The notes beneath the pieces are model-generated. The model saw nothing but the letters and a program-made list of their open reading frames with translations, had not been told where the DNA came from and ran no database searches. DNA of 64,000 nt, taken from Chondrus crispus (taxonomy: Eukaryota > Rhodophyta > Florideophyceae > Gigartinales > Gigartinaceae). The DNA is taken from positions 352,628 through 416,627 of the forward strand of contig NW_005179090.1 of the NCBI RefSeq assembly GCF_000350225.1. The letters are read 5' to 3'. The translations under genes and the position numbers were made by a program. Shown in pieces: positions 31,795 through 41,791 of the stretch (within the stretch, counting starts at the first letter, position 1; each line of letters opens with the position of its first letter).

Positions 31795-34365
31795 ATGAGC
31801 CAAGAGTTTGAGCCCTCGATCCGCTCCGAAGCGGCGGATCTGAGTCCGGCCGCTGTGCAGTCCCCATCCGCCCCGTCGGGCGACGGCGACGCAGGTCCTC
31901 GTGACCGCGAACCGTCGCTCGGTTCCTCCGAGGAAAGAGCGGCGGCGATGTTCGAACGCATAGCCGAATACATCGAGGAAGTCCGTACTTCCCTTCGGAT
32001 CGATGTATCGGACCATGTATACACTCGATGTATGGCCGAACTCCGCTCCCTGCGTGAAGGGAGGTTCGATAGAGTGACGCAGTCCTTAGAGAATCTCCGA
32101 GCACTGATCGACGAGTTACACTCGCGGATCGTGCTCGTCGAAGACTCCCGTTTCGCCTCGCCCGGACCGTCCGGGCAAGGTCGTCCTGAGAGGCCGACCT
32201 CGGTGAGACGACCCGAGGACCGAACCTCTCCGTCCGCAGAGCAATTGGGTGCGTTCGCGCACCTCTCCGCTGAGCTCGACGCCACTCGTCGGCGTGCTCG
32301 TGACATGGAACGTACCATGGCCGAAAGGCTACCCGGAGCCCCCTCGAGAGGGCCCGGTGGTACCGTACCTCCGAGCGCCGCCGATCCCGAGGGTTGGCGT
32401 CCGACTGGTGCAGCTACCAGTCGGACTGCAGAAGGAAGCCGTCCTCCGATAGACGCGAACTTCGCGTCTGAGACCCAAGCCTTGCCGCCTATCGCCGGAA
32501 GTAGGCGGCAAGTGGACCGCGTATCGTACGCGGACGAAAAGGACCGTGGAGGAGCCGCCCGCGGACCCGGAGAACCGATGTTCTCCGTCGATCCCCGCTG
32601 GGCCGGCTACCCGCCGGCGAGTTACGCCGAGCATCCAGGTCCGGTAGACGTCCGTACGCTACCGGTTACCTCCTTCGGCACGCTGGGTCCCGCTGAACCC
32701 GGGCTCGAGCCGGTACATACGATGATCCAAGAGTTCAGCGCCGTTGCTGACTATCGTATGTACCGCTTGGATAACACCTCGAGGCTCGTTACCTCGGGTG
32801 ACGCGGGACGGATCGCGAAGTACGTCCAACGTTGTCGTGGGATCCGTCCCACGATGCGCAGCTTCGACGGTACCGACCCGATCCAGCTGCTGCCGTTCTT
32901 GAAGGATATCCGAATCACCTTCAACTCGCAACACCTGACCGAAGGTGTTGCGGTACGAGTCCTCGCGCACTTCCTCGAGCGCGACGCGGAGCGCCTGTAT
33001 ACGAGTTATACGATGCGTGGCCTCCGCGCCGGCCAGCTCCACGACGACGTGAGCTGGCCGGGGCTCGTGAATCAATTCTTGAAACGCTACCTCACGGACG
33101 ACTTGCTAGGTGAAGCGTACGACGCTGTCGCTACGGCGCGACAGCAATCGCATGAGACGGAAAGCACGTTTGCTGACCGACTCGAGACTTCCGCGTTCCG
33201 ATGCACGGCAGTCTTCTCCGAACAGTCCCTCGCGCACTACTTCGTGCGGGGACTTGCACCGGCAACCCGTGCCGCAGTATCCGAAACTGTGCAAAGGCTG
33301 CCAGGCAGTCAGAAGACCGATCTTCCGACCATCCGCCGTATCGCCACGGCGGAAGGTACCACGTACCGCGCTCGGCGCGGTTTACCTCTGCCGGATTCGA
33401 AACCGGCAGGGAGGGCTGGCAGGACTACGAAGTCCGCCGCGACAAGTTCGCCCGCCTCGACCCTCCATATCGGGGAGGATGAGTGGCAGGCCGACCCTGT
33501 CCTCATTACGCAAGGAGCAGGGCCCGTGGGGGCACGACCCCCCTCACCGATGTCGACCGGAACGACATCGAGTTACGCGACCGCCTTCGCGGCCACTCCA
33601 AGAGTGGAAAGGGGTACGGATCCCCGGGTCGCAGAGCTCGACATCTCGAGTCGAGATGCAGGAGCTGAAGCCCCTCGCGTACCCCTCCTCACCGATGAGG
33701 AGGCGCGGCACGCAGCGACCTTCGCCTCAACGGATGGCAGCGCGTACGTGTGCTGGCTATGCCCTACGTACGGGCATGCCATGTACGCGTGCCCGTTCCT
33801 GTCGCCGGAACAACGAATGTTCACGGCGTACAGGAACTACCGCTACCAGATGGAGACGCGCCCCGGTGCGCGCAATCTCCTCCGGCAAGCGGTGGGCGAG
33901 GGCCGTCCTCCGCGTCAAGGTTTCCTGAACCGAACGGGTGGGGGCGCACGCTTCGCCCCCCGTGGAGGCGGGTACCGTCGTAACGAAGTCGATCGCCGGG
34001 ATCGACCCGCCTATCGCCAGGCGGACACAAGGTACCCTCGACAAGGAGAAAGAGGGGACCGAGACCGTTCTCGGTTACCCCAACAGGTACAAAATGCGAT
34101 AATGTACCTGCAAGACTGGGTAGAGGATCCGTACCCTCTACCCACGGAGGGTCACGAAGGAGAGCCGACTCGCTTCGTCCCCCATATCCTGCGACGACTG
34201 GACGCCGCAGGTCAAGGCCCGGAAGTACCGGAGTACTTCGCCAAGGCCGCCGAGCCGCAGTGGGGGAATCGTCCCGACCCACGCGACCGGCTACCGGAAG
34301 AGGACCTGGCCGTCGATAGCCAGGAGGTTAGCTCCGATAGCACGGGTAGTTCGAAAAAAGGGTAA
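31795..34365 (+). CDS. Gypsy Gag
   Basis: 856 residues, intact. The N-terminal region has helical, acidic and Arg-rich stretches. The central part (about residues 350-530; FLKDIRITFNSQHL, FADRLETSAF, HYFVRGLAPATR) matches the retrotransposon Gag capsid pattern. A CCHC zinc knuckle (CWLCPTYGHAMYAC) lies at residues 653-666. After it come Arg/Gly-rich segments able to bind RNA. Pol starts 140 bp downstream in a different frame, with no overlap, so Pol would need reinitiation, a spliced RNA or a separate start. The spacer contains inverted sequences (about 34367-34400 and 34445-34475). Confidence 0.9.
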   Translation: MSQEFEPSIRSEAADLSPAAVQSPSAPSGDGDAGPRDREPSLGSSEERAAAMFERIAEYIEEVRTSLRIDVSDHVYTRCMAELRSLREGRFDRVTQSLENLRALIDELHSRIVLVEDSRFASPGPSGQGRPERPTSVRRPEDRTSPSAEQLGAFAHLSAELDATRRRARDMERTMAERLPGAPSRGPGGTVPPSAADPEGWRPTGAATSRTAEGSRPPIDANFASETQALPPIAGSRRQVDRVSYADEKDRGGAARGPGEPMFSVDPRWAGYPPASYAEHPGPVDVRTLPVTSFGTLGPAEPGLEPVHTMIQEFSAVADYRMYRLDNTSRLVTSGDAGRIAKYVQRCRGIRPTMRSFDGTDPIQLLPFLKDIRITFNSQHLTEGVAVRVLAHFLERDAERLYTSYTMRGLRAGQLHDDVSWPGLVNQFLKRYLTDDLLGEAYDAVATARQQSHETESTFADRLETSAFRCTAVFSEQSLAHYFVRGLAPATRAAVSETVQRLPGSQKTDLPTIRRIATAEGTTYRARRGLPLPDSKPAGRAGRTTKSAATSSPASTLHIGEDEWQADPVLITQGAGPVGARPPSPMSTGTTSSYATAFAATPRVERGTDPRVAELDISSRDAGAEAPRVPLLTDEEARHAATFASTDGSAYVCWLCPTYGHAMYACPFLSPEQRMFTAYRNYRYQMETRPGARNLLRQAVGEGRPPRQGFLNRTGGGARFAPRGGGYRRNEVDRRDRPAYRQADTRYPRQGERGDRDRSRLPQQVQNAIMYLQDWVEDPYPLPTEGHEGEPTRFVPHILRRLDAAGQGPEVPEYFAKAAEPQWGNRPDPRDRLPEEDLAVDSQEVSSDSTGSSKKG

Positions 34366-34505
34366 AGACGGTTACGTACACGCGGTCGCGTGAGCCGTCT
34401 TTTCCCCACGAACTAGACCCGACCCCGCGTGCTCGCCAAGGACACGGGGGGTATTGTCCGATAATACATCCCCCGCTTCCGGAGGCGGGCACGGGAGCTC
34501 CTGTA

Positions 34506-37500
34506 ATGCCGATACAGGAGGGAGCGCACGTCGAGGCCTCCGAAGGCCCGACGTTAGGAGAACAAGACACCGGGACAGCCGACGTCCCGGTGAGGCGTAA
34601 CGATGGCGACGGGGGCAACGACGACCGAAAAGATTCGGTCGACCTCCTGACTCCCGCGAGCCCAAGGTCGCCGGAGAAAGGTCCGTGTCGTACGGACTCG
34701 AGTAATCCGAGGGGCGTCACTGATCCGCGGACGCCCCAAGGAAGGGGGAGAAGGAAACGCAAGCGGGGCCAGCACCGAAATCGAGGGCCCCGGCGGAACG
34801 ACCCCACCGATAAGGTCGCCCCGAAGGTTGTCGACGGCGTCATTTGCCTTATGACGTCGAAGATATACAACGTCCTCGGCTCGATAGCCACAGAGGGAAA
34901 TGCATTTAAACCCCGCACGATCGCCGTTGATACGTGCTCGGGGTATAATCTGGTGAGGAAGGCCGACCTTCCCCCCGATTGGACGCGTTACGTCGTGCAC
35001 GACGCACCTCTGCCACGATTGGCAGGCGCAAATAGCAACCCCCTCAAGCTTTCGGCCGTCGTCCGCCTGGCGGTGCGGTTGAGGAACACGGTGTTCCGAA
35101 TTCCGTTCGTAGTTGCGGACCAGCTCGCCGTGCCGGTCCTTCTCGGCACGGCCTTCATCGATACGCACGTGCGATGTATCGACATCGAAGCTCAACGAAT
35201 GGAGCTACGCCAAGGCGGTCCCGTCGCCATCGTCGACGGAAAGGGGGAGTCGACTACCCCTACCAGGCGACACGGGCGACACACGGGTCGGCCAGACGTA
35301 CGCGAGGAGGCCCCGCAAGCGATCCGAATCGCCCGCTGGGTTACCATCCCCGCGATGTCACAAGCCCGCGTGCGTGTGACGACCGCGGGGAGGGGCCTCG
35401 TGTTCCTGGAACCCAAGCCCTCACTCCAACACCGACATGGAGTGAGGCTGACGAATGGCGTCGCGGAGGTCCTACCGAATCAGACCTTCGACGTCATCGT
35501 CGCGAATTTCTCACGACGAGAAAGAAGGCTTCCGAAGCACACCGTCGTGGGATACGCGAAGCGCAACCCCCTCGCGATCCTCACTCCCGAACGTAAGGTC
35601 GCCGAGGGGATCGCGCACGCGCTACACCTGACCGACTTGACCGATCAAGTCGGTGGGGTAGGAGTTGGCCGATCCAACTCCGACGATGAGACCACCGCCG
35701 GGGGCAGGGGGGTCGACCCGGTCGAACGGTCACCTTTATGCCAACCGACGGCGAGGGGTACTGTACTCCCCCAGCAGAAGGATCCCGACAATCCACCGAC
35801 GGATTGGGAAAAAGAGATCGACCTGTCATACATCGACGATGACAAGCTCCGTGGCCACGTACTCGAGATGCTCCGTAAGCACTCGAGTCTGTGGAGCGGT
35901 GCGCTTGGAACGATCCAAGCCACGGAGCACCGCATTCCCCTCGAACCGGGAACGAAACCGATTCGTTCCATGCCCTATCGGAAGGGCCCGGCCATGCGCG
36001 AAATGGTCGCTAAGGAGGTCAAAAAGATGTTGAACGCAGGGGTTATCGAACCCGCGAGCACCGAGTGGGCGTCCCCCGTGGTGCTCGTACCGAAGAAAGA
36101 CGGCTCTCCTCGGTTCTGCGTGGACTACCGGCGTCTCAACGCGAAGACCGCAGCGGATTCTTATCCGCTGCCACGGATGGACGACTGCATCGACTCGTTA
36201 GGGGATGCAGCCGTCTTCACCACGCTGGACTGCAATTCCAGTTATTGGCAGATCCCGGTCGCTCCGGAAGACCGGGATAAGACCACGTTTACGACGCACA
36301 TGGGCACGTTTCGCCACTTGCGCATGCCGTTTGGACTCAAAGGGGCACCGGCCACCTTCCAACGTGCGCTCGACATAATACTCTCCGGAGTCCGCTGGCA
36401 AATATGCCTCGTCTATCTCGACGACGTGATCGTGTTCTCCCGTACGCACGGAGAACACGCGAGGCATCTCGATACCGTCTTGAGCTTACTGCGGAGTTCC
36501 GGTATCTCCCTTAAGCTCAAGAAGTGCAGCTTCTTCCGACCGAAGGTGCACTACCTGGGGCACGTCATCTCCCCAGGCAAGTTGAGCGTGGCCGATACGG
36601 CGGCCGACGCTTTCAAGACGTTCACGTTCCCGAGGACGTTGACGCAAATGCGCTCGTTCCTCGGGGCGTGTAACGTATATCGCCGATTCGTTAAGGGGTT
36701 CGCGAAGATTGCGCGTCCTCTGACCGACATGACGCGCAAGGATTCGGATCCCGATTTCTATAGCCCCACGGAGCGGCAACTTCAGGCGTTCGAGAACCTT
36801 AAGAAGTGCATGATCGCTCCGCCGATCCTCGCGTTGCCCCGGCACGGCCGTCCGTACATGATAGACACTGACGCGAGTGCCTACCAACTCGGCTGCACCT
36901 TACTTCAGGAGCACGAAGAGCCGAACGACTGGCGACCCGTGGGGTATTGGTCGTACTCACTGTCCGATAGTGAGCGCAACTACAGCGCTACCGAACGCGA
37001 GTGCTTCGCCGTAGTGTGGGCCGTCCGCACACTACGGCCGTATGTAGAAGGCACGAAGTTCACCGTACGGACGGACCATGACGCCCTCCGATGGCTCATG
37101 TCCCTCACCGAGAGTTCCGGAAGACTCACCCGGTGGCGGCTACGTCTGGCTGAATACGATTTCACCATTCAGTACCGCCCCGGACGCGTGCATCAGGTGC
37201 CCGATGCCCTGTCACGACTCGTGTCGCCGAAGGTCGCCGATGACCTTCGCTCCACCGTCGAGGTGGATGACGACATCCCCACTTTCGACGGGGCACGACA
37301 GTTCGAGACGTATCGAACGAGCTCGCGGACCACGCTTGTACTGCGAGCTGTGATCATCAGGCCGTCCATGTCTTCGTAACGACACGGAATCAAGCCGAAG
37401 CCCGAACAAGGTCGCGCGCACGGACGCGCGACGAACCGCGAGGTGACGACGAAGCCCCCGCTCTCCAAGGGCCCAATTCGTTTTGGGAGGAGAACGACGA

Positions 37501-39084
37501 GTTCGACGCCGCCGACATCCAGCGCGCCGAAGACCCCGAGGCTGGCGCGCTCGACTCCCCGGTCGCCCCACCGCAGGACGACCTTCCGGCCCCTCTTACG
37601 ATAGAGGAGATAGCCGAGGAGCAACGCGTGGATGACTTCTGCCAAACCGTTTTGGCACGACAGTCAGAGTCCCGGGACTCCGCGTTCTTCGAGGACCACC
37701 AAGGGGTGCTCAAGCGGAGACACCCCTTCGACCCTGATATCGTCCAGGTCGTGGTACCTCGGACGCTCCGCGCCAGGCTCCTTCGCCTGTGCCACAACCC
37801 GGCCATCGCGGGGCACCCGGGCCAGAACCGTATGTACTACGCACTTCGACGCGAGTACTACTGGCCCCACCTGGCTGCAGACGTCGCAGCCACGGTGCGA
37901 GGGTGTCGAACCTGCGCGATGAACCGGGTGAAGCTGAGGAAACATCTCAACCGATTGAGATTGTTTCCAGCTACGAGGCCCCTCGAGAGCCTCGCGATCG
38001 ACATCTTGGGGCCGCTCCCCAAGACGAAGACAGGAAAACGGTTCCTGCTCGTGATTACGGACCGCTTCAGTAAGCTAACGCAAGTCGTTGCGCTCCGCAC
38101 GATAACAGCGCACACAGTCGCAGTTGCGTTCTGCGACTCGTGGGTGTTCAAGTATGGCGTCCCTCGCACGTTGCTTTCGGACAACGGCCCTCAGTTTAAT
38201 GCCAAGTTCTTCCACAGTACGTGCCGCGTTCTGGGGTAACGAACTTGTACACTTCCGCCTACCATCCCCAGACGAACGGGCTAGTCGAGCGATATAACCG
38301 AACAATCGCCTCGATGCTGAGGAACTACGTGGGTGAACACCAGGACGACTGGGATGTGTACGTGGGGCCGCTTACGTATGCGTACAACTCCCACGTACAT
38401 CGCACCACACGCACCACGCCGTTTGAGCTCGTGCTCAGCAGGCCACCGCCGGAGTTCTCTCTCCGACGGGCGGACGGCGACGCGCCCCCTTCCGATAGGG
38501 GGAACCAACGTGCCGAGTTCCTCAAGACCTTGGATTCGACTATCCAAAAGGCCTACGGGAGCCTGCGTCGCACGCAGGCTCGCTACAAGCGCGACTTCGA
38601 TAAGCGCATACGACGTATTAATTCCCGCCTCCGTCCCGGAGAATACGTATATCTCAACCCCACCGATGGGGCTAAGACATCAAACAAGCTCGCTTCGCCC
38701 GCTGTCGGACCCTACCGCGTGCTCGCCAATGACCGCCGAACCATCACGATCGATCGTGATGGGGTCACCGAGCGAGTCTCCGCCGACCGCTGCGTGTACG
38801 CGCCGTCTCCGATAGACGCGCCACGAGCAAGTACGACGACCCCGCGGGACCTCGCCGATAAGGTCACCGCGGGAACGCAGTATGCCGTCGAACGGCTACT
38901 GAGACATCGAGTCATGGAAGACGGAACTACGGAGTTCCTCATCAAGTGGGCGGATTACGACGCGCCCACTTGGACGGCGCGAACTCACGTCCCGGAGGAG
39001 TTGGTGTCTCGTTATGCCCAACGCCTCCGGAGACGAACCGGCAGAGATCTCACCCAAACCGTGAACGCGGACGTTCACGCTTAA
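34506..39084 (+). pseudogene. Gypsy Pol (PR, RT, RNase H, integrase, chromodomain), two frameshifts
   Basis: The protease motif is AVDTCSGYNLV (Asp at about residue 142), with Cys-Ser in place of the usual Gly-Ala/Ser. The RT runs from PVVLVPKKDGS through CLVYLDDVIVF (YLDD at residues 637-640), then RNase H (MIDTDASAYQLG, YSATERECFAV, RTDHDALRWL). The first frame ends at 37379. The next frame is open from at least 37310 and carries the HHCC zinc region (LCHNPAIAGHPGQ ... CRTC) and integrase Asp/Asp (LAIDILGPLP, LLSDNGPQF). A G4 run near 38232 is one base short, after which SAYHPQTNGLVERYNRT and a chromodomain (AVERLLRHRVMEDGT ... FLIKWADYDAPTW) follow. Chromodomains guide chromoviral integration to marked chromatin. 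Confidence 0.92.
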
Positions 39085-39094
39085 GGGGGGGGCC
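39079..39094 (+). promoter_or_regulatory. internal polypurine-tract copy right after Pol
   Basis: GCTTAAGGGGGGGGCC spans the Pol stop codon. Both it and the preceding GCGGACGT match the sequence before the 3' LTR at 44519-44546. A further TTAAGGGGGGG is at 39737-39747. Confidence 0.6.
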
Positions 39095-41791
39095 CTCAAC
39101 CGCTCCTTCGCGGATTAACCCCAGCCTGCACGAACAGACTAAAAAGGGGAACCGAAGGAGGACGGTGGACCCTATCGGAGGGTCACAGCCGGGGACGTGT
39201 TCAAGTCAAGGCATCTTGGCTCCTCGTACGTCAAGGACGCGAGACATAAGAACAGGACAGTACGAACTGCCTGAAATCACGAGAGCCCCTCGGTGGGCGG
39301 AGCTAGGGACCAGAATGCCCGTCGCTTGCGTCTCGGAATATCCGAGAAGGTGGAGGCTCACGGCGAGCCATCAATCAGCATCCGGGTTATACAGCCCGGC
39401 AGAAGACCGGATCATGACCCTCCTGGTGTGGGTCGTGCGCGAGAAGACGCACGAGACGCGCAGGCAGACGCGCAGGCGAGGGGAGCGGCGTCAGGAGAAC
39501 GCGCGCTAGGGCCGTTCAATAAGAGCGAGGAAGCGAGAGCAACTCAGTTGGAGGGGCACCAAGATGTGCGCACGGACGAGAGACATTTCAAAACCGCCGC
39601 CGAGACATGCCCCGTAATGATAAGGGGAGATGAGAACATTACACGTGAGCGGCGCCAGATGTGCGCCATGCACCAACACCGATCGCGTCATCACCAATTC
39701 ACTGCCGCCACAGCACCCCGAAAATTAACGGAAAAATTAAGGGGGGGATAAATTACACCGGCACGTGCGCCGCGTCCTGGGGCACTGTACGCCATACGAA
39801 AAGCAAGGAGAAGGCGGACGGCGCTGAGCTAGGGTACAACAGGTACCACCGGAAGGTACACACGTCCGCCCCCTGACCGGGAAGGGAACCACGCGCGAGG
39901 TTGAATCCCACGCTCGCATCGAGCGGGTGCCTCGAAATACTGACGTGCAGCGAGCCGCCAGACTGGTGCTTTTTCCTCTAACCTTCCTAGCGCGCACTGC
40001 CGACCGAGCACAGGTCGAGCTTCGACCCCGAGCCGCGCCCCCTCAACCAGCGGGGGAGCGGCGGACTACCGTTGAGGAGAAGACGAGCGCGGAGGGGAGG
40101 GCTTCCACGCACTCGAACATCCGCCACCATCGGCGAACGGCGCTGGAAGACGCCTCCCTCAGGGGACCCTACGTCACTAACCCCTCATCTCTGTGCGGAT
40201 CGCGAACCGCGGTTGCGAACAGGCGGCCTATGGCCGAAAGGAGGGACGGGTACCGACGACGAACACCCGGCGAACCCGCAACCCCAACTACGACGCTCAG
40301 AGAGGAGCAGACTAAGACGCTTACCCTGGCCTCGGCGCAGCAAGAAGACGCCGCCCCCGCAGAAGAGGGAAGAAACACAAGAAAGCGGCGCCAGCGCACA
40401 GCGACGGCGAGAAGAATAACCTGCGCGACCGTACCCCGCGAGTCAGTTGGCTATCGACGCCACTGCGACGAGCAGAAACGTCAGGCCCTCGCCTTGCCGC
40501 TAGCCGTGAATTCGAGAACCGGAGCGCGGGTCGCGAACGTCAACGCGGTTGGCATGCTCAGAGGTAGGATAGATGTATGTGCTGCTGGAAAGCAAGGACG
40601 CTGAGAACCTGACGGTGGGCTTGCGTCAGGAGACCATCGTGGGGAAGCGCGTGGTGGTCGACGAGGACGACGCCTCTTCTCGTGCATCATTCTGAGTGTT
40701 CCCGCCTTACACTCTCCTTCGGCAACCCATCACTAGCTTCTCTACGCGGACCAGCTCGCTACACAAACGCTGTCGAAGAGCTGTGGCGGAACACGGTACA
40801 GCAAAGACATACGGAGCGTTCGAGGGAGGGCCATTCCCCGACTTCTGGCTCTTTCTACCTATCATCTTATACGCCGTAGCCGAGGGATGGGAAACGTTGA
40901 CTTCGGTGCCGGAGCGGGGGAACCTATCCGCACGCGCATGCTAGAAAGACGGCTTCGGCCACGCGGCCACGCTCCGCCGCCCAGCTGCACGGCGTAGCAC
41001 CCCCCCCCCTATACACGCCTCCCACTCGGGAAAGGCACCGACTGCGCGCAAAGGGAGGGGGGCGAGGAGGAGGAGTAACTGCGCTCCGCACACACCTCAC
41101 GTTGGGCGGAAGGAGTCGGGGATCGACCGGCCAATGGGACATCGTTAAATTGGGTACCTCAGAAATCGCCCATGTGCGCTCCTCAACTGCGTAAGAGCAG
41201 ACCGACCAATGGGAGCTCGTTAATTCCGCTCGGGCTTGACCACCCTCACGTCCGAGCTCCCTGAGTCTCTCGGTCTCCGCGCCCCTCCTTCGGACACGCC
41301 GTGCCTTTGGGACCGAACGGAGAGGTCGCCGGCAGGCGGAGGACGGAGAGGGAGGCGGACAGAGAAAGGGAGGCCACGCGAAACGGCGCAGTACGCTCGA
41401 CCGTCGACGTTGCCGCCGCGCACGCGGCCAAAGACGCCTCACGAGACAGGGCACATCACGCAGCGCCCTCCCGTAGAAGCCAAGGAGGGGAAGTGCCGGA
41501 GACGGGGCTCTAACCACCGTACGCCGCAGCTCATCTAATCCACGAGAGAGCAAGGCGACCGGTTGCCCCCTCAGCGACTCCCGTGTGTACGTCGCTAGCT
41601 TATACGGACGAAGGGACCGCGTTGAGCACAGCCCATCGGGGAGGGTCGTGCTACAAGCAAGGCCGCCGTGTAGGCCGAGGGGAGAAATCGATAACGCACG
41701 TCGGGGAGCAGAGGACAAGAAAATGCCTTAGGGGCTTTTACCAGAGGGAGCTGTCAAGGGGTGCCGCGTAATCGTCGGTAGACCCGAGCGT
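39095..41791. other. 2.7-kb non-autonomous-looking region inside the Gypsy
   Basis: GC-rich. ORFs are short, Arg-rich and overlap on all frames, so I treat them as compositional. No retroviral-type env gene (signal peptide and membrane anchor) is seen on the plus strand. Confidence 0.5.

Noticed and set aside
31634-32318. Minus-strand ORFs opposite Gypsy Gag
   Set aside because: Shadows of the GC-rich Gag frame; no conserved pattern.
39927-40604. 225-codon Arg-rich plus-strand ORF in the Gypsy, considered as an env-like gene
   Set aside because: No signal peptide or membrane segment; Arg/Ala/Thr composition typical of random GC-rich frames.
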